63,005 nt of DNA from an uncultured Actinomycetes bacterium (GTDB lineage Bacteria; Actinomycetota; Thermoleophilia; Solirubrobacterales; Solirubrobacteraceae), in assembly GCA_937888775.1 (NCBI GenBank), contig CALAQT010000216.1, positions 1 through 63,005 on the forward strand, in the 5' to 3' direction. This document shows, one piece after another, positions 59,167-63,005 of the stretch (its first letter is position 1; each line of letters starts with the position of its first letter). The notes under the pieces are model-generated. The model saw nothing but the letters and a program-made list of their open reading frames with translations, made no database searches and had not been told where the DNA came from. The position numbers were made by a program, and so were the translations under genes.

Positions 59167-59914
59167 CGCCCTGAATGCTGTCGACTGTGCTCGATCCCTC
59201 GTGGCGCCAGGCGGCGCCGGCGACGATCGCAACCAGGGCCGCCACGAGCACCGGGCCCCCGGCCGGCAGCACAGGCACCGACGCGATGGCGATGGTGGCG
59301 GCCACGAGTCCCACGGCCAGGGCGCCCCGGCTGCGCACCCGCGGGGCGAGCAGCGCGAGGAAGGCCGCCGGTGCCGCGGCGTCGAGACCCACCGCGTGGG
59401 GGTTGGGGAGCGCCTGCCCAGCGAGGGCTCCGACCAGGGTCCCGAGGTTCCAGAGGACGTAGACGCTGGTGCCGGCCGCCCAGAATCCGAGCCGGTTGGC
59501 GCGGTCGGACGTGCTGCCGAGGCTCATCGCGGTGCTCTCGTCGATGACCAGTTCGGCGGCGAACAGCCGTCGGGGTCCGCGCACCCCAAGCAGCGCCGAC
59601 AGCCGCAGCCCATAGAGAGCGTTGCGGGTGCCCAGCAGCACCGCCGTTGCGGCGGCCGCCACCTGTCCTCCGCCGCCGCTCAGCACGCTGACGAGGGCGA
59701 ACTGGGACGCTCCGGTGAACATCAGCAGCGAGAGCAGGCAGGCCTGAAGCACGGACAGTCCACCCGCCGTGGCGATGGCACCGAACGACACGCCATACGC
59801 GCCGGTCGCGATGCCGATGCCCGCGGCGTTGCGCAGCACGGCGGCCCGCACCCGTGGCCATTCCTCGGTGGCGGGATCCTCACCGGCAGGCGTGTGGTGC
59901 GGACCGGTGCTCAT
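59159..59914 (-). CDS. azlC: AzlC-family branched-chain amino acid exporter
   Basis: A 251-aa inner-membrane protein with about seven helices and the AzlC hallmarks: GAYGVSFGAIA, MFTGASQFALVSVL, LLGTRNALYGLRLS and ELVIDESTAM. ATG 59914 fits. Together with AzlD it forms the exporter. Confidence 0.92.
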   Translation of the reverse strand: MSTGPHHTPAGEDPATEEWPRVRAAVLRNAAGIGIATGAYGVSFGAIATAGGLSVLQACLLSLLMFTGASQFALVSVLSGGGGQVAAAATAVLLGTRNALYGLRLSALLGVRGPRRLFAAELVIDESTAMSLGSTSDRANRLGFWAAGTSVYVLWNLGTLVGALAGQALPNPHAVGLDAAAPAAFLALLAPRVRSRGALAVGLVAATIAIASVPVLPAGGPVLVAALVAIVAGAAWRHEGSSTVDSIQGGD

Positions 59915-59966
59915 CGCCGCCAACGCTACCGATCCGAGGGCTGCGCGCGCCTCGCCGCAGGTGGTG

Positions 59967-61094
59967 TCAGCCGCGCTGGATGGAACCGGTCTGTACCGCA
60001 TCGAAGGCACTGCCGGGCACTGACTTCAGCTGGTCGAGGTCGGTGTCGTTCCACCGCGAGTCCGTCGAGCCGCTCACGAACCAGCTGCTGCCGTTGTCGG
60101 CCACGATCATGCCGTAGCGCTTCAGCGCGGTGAGGATCACCAGCGCCTCACCGTGAAAGGGCGTGAGGTCGAACGACGCCCTCAGTCGGAAACGCGCTCC
60201 CATCGGGGGGTCACTGGCGTTGGCCACACCCGCCTGGTGGGTGGCCGGATGGATGAAGCCGTTCTGCGTCTCGTCGACGGTGAAGCGGAGCGCATGGTGG
60301 ATGACCCCCGACGCCACCTCGTCGTACCGCACCAGCCCGGGGAGGATGGGCAAGCCCGCGGCGTCGGCCGACGTCCAGGTGTCAGGGCGAAGCGCGTTGC
60401 TGCGAAGGTCGAACACCGCACCGGAGGCGGCGTCCCATCCGCTGCCGTTGCGCTGCGCCTGGTACAGCTCGTAGAGGTGGCAGTCACCGGAGTCCACCAC
60501 CAGGACGTGGCCATCGTTGCCCTGCTCGACCGGCGCATTCAGCGGCACGGGGTAGGGGCCCGGGTCGCTCTGGTCGCCGTACGCGGTGAACGTGATCGGA
60601 ACCCGCGGCTGGCTTCCCGCGACAACGACATAGGGAATGCCGTAGGAGGGGTCGGAGCCGAAATCGGGGTGCACGAACGACCGGAAGGAATCGATGCGCG
60701 CGACGTAGGCGGCTGAGCTGGGATCCACCGGCGCGCTGGATATGTCGCGGTTCCACGCGTTGTCGGCGGGGAAGGTCGGGCATCCACCGATCGAAGCCCC
60801 GACGACGGATCCCGGCCATGGCGGCGATGTCGGGCGAAAGCCGGAACCCGGATGGGACGAGGGCGACGGCAGCGGGGTCGACGCAGGCGACGGTGGCGCG
60901 GTCGACGCCTCAGCACCAGGTGATCCGGCCGCGGCCGTGGTGGCGCGCGCGCTCGGGCTCACCGCCGCCGGCGTCGCGAGCGCGGCTGCGGGACCACTCC
61001 CGCACGCACTCAGGCCGAGCACGCAGGCCACCAGCGTGGCGTGCCGTCCTCGGCGCGCGCGACGGAGACGGATGCTGCTCACGCATCCGATCAT
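59967..61094 (-). CDS. Secreted lipoprotein of unknown function, 375 aa
   Basis: A signal peptide with lipobox GLSAC (about 28-32) is followed by an Ala/Pro/Ser-rich tether (to about 95) and a globular domain with FPADNAWNRDIS, HVLVVDSGDCHLYELYQA, GLPILPGLVRYDEVASGVIH, HALRFTVDETQ and KRYGMIVADNGSSWFVSG. This conserved extracellular domain is found in several soil phyla and is uncharacterised to my knowledge. Single gene, convergent with nothing recognisable. Confidence 0.75.
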   Translation of the reverse strand: MIGCVSSIRLRRARRGRHATLVACVLGLSACGSGPAAALATPAAVSPSARATTAAAGSPGAEASTAPPSPASTPLPSPSSHPGSGFRPTSPPWPGSVVGASIGGCPTFPADNAWNRDISSAPVDPSSAAYVARIDSFRSFVHPDFGSDPSYGIPYVVVAGSQPRVPITFTAYGDQSDPGPYPVPLNAPVEQGNDGHVLVVDSGDCHLYELYQAQRNGSGWDAASGAVFDLRSNALRPDTWTSADAAGLPILPGLVRYDEVASGVIHHALRFTVDETQNGFIHPATHQAGVANASDPPMGARFRLRASFDLTPFHGEALVILTALKRYGMIVADNGSSWFVSGSTDSRWNDTDLDQLKSVPGSAFDAVQTGSIQRG

Positions 61095-61784
61095 CAGCGC
61101 CAGGATCGGAATGGTTGTGACGCCGAGGTGACAGGGGCCCCGACGCTGCGACGACGTTCAGCACGGAGCGCGCCGTCGCCGGCGGTCACCGTGGTGCCGG
61201 GAAAGGGAGTCGAAACCTTCCCAGCGCGTCGGAGCCAAGCGCGAACGCGCTCGGCGGAGTACGAAGCAGCCGCCATAGCGGGCCATGAGCAGCCGGGTGG
61301 CGCCCCCTGAATTGGACGCGAAGTGGACGCGGCGAGTCACGTCCCTGGGGCGCCGCAGCTTGGTCGATGGTCGCGGCAGATCCGAGCCGCGTCAGCCGAC
61401 GGCACGCCGACCCGAGCAAGGGCTGGCGGCGACCATCACTTCCTTCACCCCGCTCAGTGTCGGATTGCAACGTGGATGAGGGCTCGGTCGCCCATATCGT
61501 CAGCAATCCGTACGTTGGCGCCACGACCCCCAAAGATGCGCTACTGGTTGCGGGTCGCCCCGCTTGCTCGAGGGTCCACCGATGAGGTCGAACCATCGCT
61601 GGCTCCCACCTTGGACGACGTGGCCTTCGCACCCTCGATTCCAAGAGAGGCCACGGATGCTTCTAGCCCGTTTGAAGCGCTCTCGTGCCCCTGCGCGCAC
61701 TGCCGGCCGGCGCACGGCCCATCGTCGGATGGGGTGTTTCGGCGCTGCCGGAGGTTGATATCCCGATAACGGGAGTATCAGGGA
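61095..61784. other. Degenerate non-coding region
   Basis: Contains a tRNA-like 3' end (61,192-61,224) and, before the DoxX remnant, an inverted repeat at 61,756-61,780 (TGATA...CCCG, loop ATAA, CGGG...TATCA) that could be an operator. No intact gene. Confidence 0.4.
61192..61224 (-). other. tRNA-like 3' end fragment
   Basis: The minus strand reads GGGAAGGTTTCGACTCCC then TTTCCCGGCACCA, resembling a T-arm, acceptor strand, discriminator A and CCA. No 5' half is found nearby. Possibly another integration scar; weak. Confidence 0.3.
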
Positions 61785-62320
61785 ATGGTGAACGCGATGA
61801 CACTCAGCGCCGCGCTACCGATCATCCGCTTGGTCGTCGGTGGCATCTTCGTCGGCCACGCGCTCCAGAAGGTCAGTCATGTCGGTGGCGGCCATGGCCT
61901 CAAGGGCACGGCCGCCGGATGCGAGCAGATGGGGTGCGGCCGGCGCGTTTGTGGCTGCCGTCGCCGCCGGCCGGCGAGGCTCTGGGAGGGGCTCTCTTCG
62001 CCGCGGGGCTGATCACGCCGATCGCCGCCCTGGCACTCGTCGCGGTGACGGCGGTGGCGGTTCGGACAGTACACTGGAGCCGCGGGCCTCTGGGTGAACC
62101 AGGGTGGCTTCGAGTACAACCTCGTGCTCGCCACCGTGGCGGTCGCCGTGGGACTGAGCGGCCCGGGAAGCTACTCGCTGGACGCAGCCGTGGGCTGGTC
62201 GGCACCGGCACCGTGGACATTCCTCATCGGCCTCACGTCGCCGTGGTGGTTCTGCTCGTGACCCAGCGGGTCCGCCTCCCGCGGCTGCCCGCCGACAGCC
62301 GGGGTCCGCAGACCGCCTGA
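61785..62320 (+). pseudogene. DoxX-family membrane protein, multiply frameshifted
   Basis: The DoxX sequence is recoverable only by switching frames. 61,785-61,940 reads MTLSAALPIIRLVVGGIFVG; about 61,970-62,088 continues GEALGGALFAAGLITPIAAL in another frame; 62,091-62,225 returns to the first frame (WVNQGGFEYNLVLATVAVAV); the tail HVAVVVLLVTQRVRLPRLPA is in the second frame, with its stop at 62,320. At least three frameshifts make it non-functional, unless they are assembly errors. Confidence 0.75.
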
Positions 62321-62426
62321 CCCAGGGCGCACTGACGTTTGCGCCGTGCTCCCGTACGCTTGCTGTTCTCAAGCAGGCTAGATCGGGAGCAGCGCTCGGT
62401 TGGTCGCGCAAGTCACGAGCCCGGTA

Positions 62427-62670
62427 ATGGTGGGGCGCGACGCCGAGCTTTCCCGCCTCGAGCATCGCCTCCGGGACATAGAGTCCGGCGACGGCCGGCT
62501 CGTGGTTCTGAGCGGCGAGGCCGGGGTCGACAAGTCGAGGCTGGTCGCCGAGGTGCGGCGCCGGGCGCGTGACATCGGGTACGCGGTTCTGCTCGGCGAA
62601 TGCTCGGAGTCGGATCTCGCGGTTCCGTACCTCCCCTTCGTGGAGGCGATCGTATTCACTGTGTGCGGGG
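62427..62670 (+). pseudogene. Truncated LuxR-type AAA ATPase N-terminus
   Basis: ATG 62427 begins MVGRDAELSRLEHRLRDIES, followed by VVLSGEAGVDKSRLVAEVRR. This is the start of the AAA_16 domain of large LuxR-type regulators, with the Walker A glycine changed to Asp (GEAGVDKS). Homology stops near VPYLPFVEAIVF (about 62,655); what follows is unrelated. The break coincides with a tcgtattcac sequence. Confidence 0.6.
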
Positions 62671-62857
62671 CGCGCTACGTCCGCCTACGCAACTTACGTA
62701 AGCCTGGATCCACCGACCAAGTCTGCAGGGGCAGCCGGCCGCGGCGAGGTGGTTGCGCGGGGAACTGGCGGGGCAGCAGTGCCGACTTGAACCAGCGGCC
62801 AAGTTGGATGCGGTTCGCACCTTCGGTTTGGGGGACCGGCCCGCATGCCGAGTGCTC

Positions 62858-63005
62858 TTACAGGTGCCGGATAACCGTCGCTGGGACACCCGCCACGAGT
62901 GTTGCCGGAGGGACGTCATGCGTCACAACTGCACCGGCTGCGACGACGGAGTCGGCTCCGATGTTCACACCGGGCAAGATCGTGGCGGCAGCTCCGATCC
63001 ACACA
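62858..63005 (-). CDS. Hexapeptide-repeat acyltransferase, C-terminal part (runs off the window)
   Basis: The minus strand from the window edge reads [20 protein letters not shown], then [20 protein letters not shown] and a stop at 62,858-62,860. This is the left-handed beta-helix end of maltose/galactoside O-acetyltransferase-type enzymes. The N-terminal part lies beyond 63,005. Confidence 0.85.
   Translation of the reverse strand, partial: VWIGAAATILPGVNIGADSVVAAGAVVTHDVPPATLVAGVPATVIRHL

Noticed and set aside
61192..61290. Complete tRNA (Leu/Ser type) on the minus strand
   Set aside because: Only a T-arm/acceptor/CCA-like 3' end can be drawn; no matching 5' acceptor strand or anticodon arm is present, so it is kept only as a weak fragment.

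Overview
The window is a high-GC bacterial chromosome segment. Coproheme-pathway HemQ, no outer-membrane genes, a DUF2254 protein, a MarP-like CvpA-protease and many start codons placed 5-7 nt after a TAnnnT hexamer suggest an uncultured Terrabacteria lineage (Dormibacterota, Chloroflexota or Actinomycetota type). This placement is inference; no marker gene settles it.

Layout. (1) 1-1362: one hypothetical gene, a decayed gene and non-coding DNA. (2) 1363-5498: a small candidate integrated element between two 18-bp near-identical repeats, with an Sll1717-type P-loop ATPase, a zinc-ribbon protein, an HTH protein and a tyrosine recombinase. It abuts tRNA-Gly(TCC). (3) 5.6-32.9 kb: chromosomal backbone with ErpA, an MMPL exporter, double-length ThyX, a glycolate-oxidase-type Fe-S protein, a six-gene uptake and activation operon with a divergent TetR gene, HemQ, an M20 amidohydrolase, 3-hydroxyacyl-CoA dehydrogenase, PP2C, HAD, ICMT and PAP2 proteins and an MFS exporter. 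(4) 32,964-57,585: a 24.5-kb island that splits a tRNA-Pro(TGG) gene in its anticodon loop. (5) 57.6-63.0 kb: backbone resumes with a membrane serine protease, AzlCD and a lipoprotein, then a decaying tail (frameshifted DoxX, truncated ATPase) and the end of an acyltransferase.

The tRNA-Pro island is the main discovery. The 3' half of a tRNA-Pro gene lies at 32,964-33,009 and the 5' half at 57,546-57,585. Joined at the shared 9-bp core ctcccaaag they give a complete canonical tRNA with a fully paired anticodon stem. The DNA between is three tandem units (33,010-51,303; 51,304-55,015; 55,016-57,554). Each ends on the right with a near-identical ~110-bp cassette: a full but different tRNA-Pro(TGG), a 29-bp spacer and the core. 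Two of the three unit left ends carry a closely matching tatgggggtctaa...gtattc motif and the third a diverged form. No integrase is encoded inside, so the units look like passively mobilised cargo islands that bring their own replacement tRNA. A truncated fourth cassette at 37.7 kb and a tRNA-Gly half at 33.3 kb record older events.

Island cargo is signalling and potassium homeostasis: HicAB, two c-di-GMP GGDEF/EAL proteins, a complete kdpFABC operon with KdpE, a KdpD split into two genes (sensor kinase at 37.8 kb; a duplicated KdpD-Usp protein at 45.3 kb), a second OmpR-type regulator, DUF2254 and MtfA-like peptidase genes, and AroH. Four promoters share an identical box, GTTGAG-N5-GTTGAG, followed 11 nt later by an nAnnnT -10 hexamer. 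This is the geometry of OmpR/PhoB-family activation and defines a local regulon.

The backbone operon at 13.3-21.7 kb couples a secreted PHB-depolymerase-like esterase, a membrane-anchored binding protein, a branched-chain-amino-acid-type ABC importer with two gene fusions (LivM-LivG and LivF-alpha/beta hydrolase) and an acyl-CoA ligase. It reads as hydrolyse outside, import, hydrolyse or activate inside.
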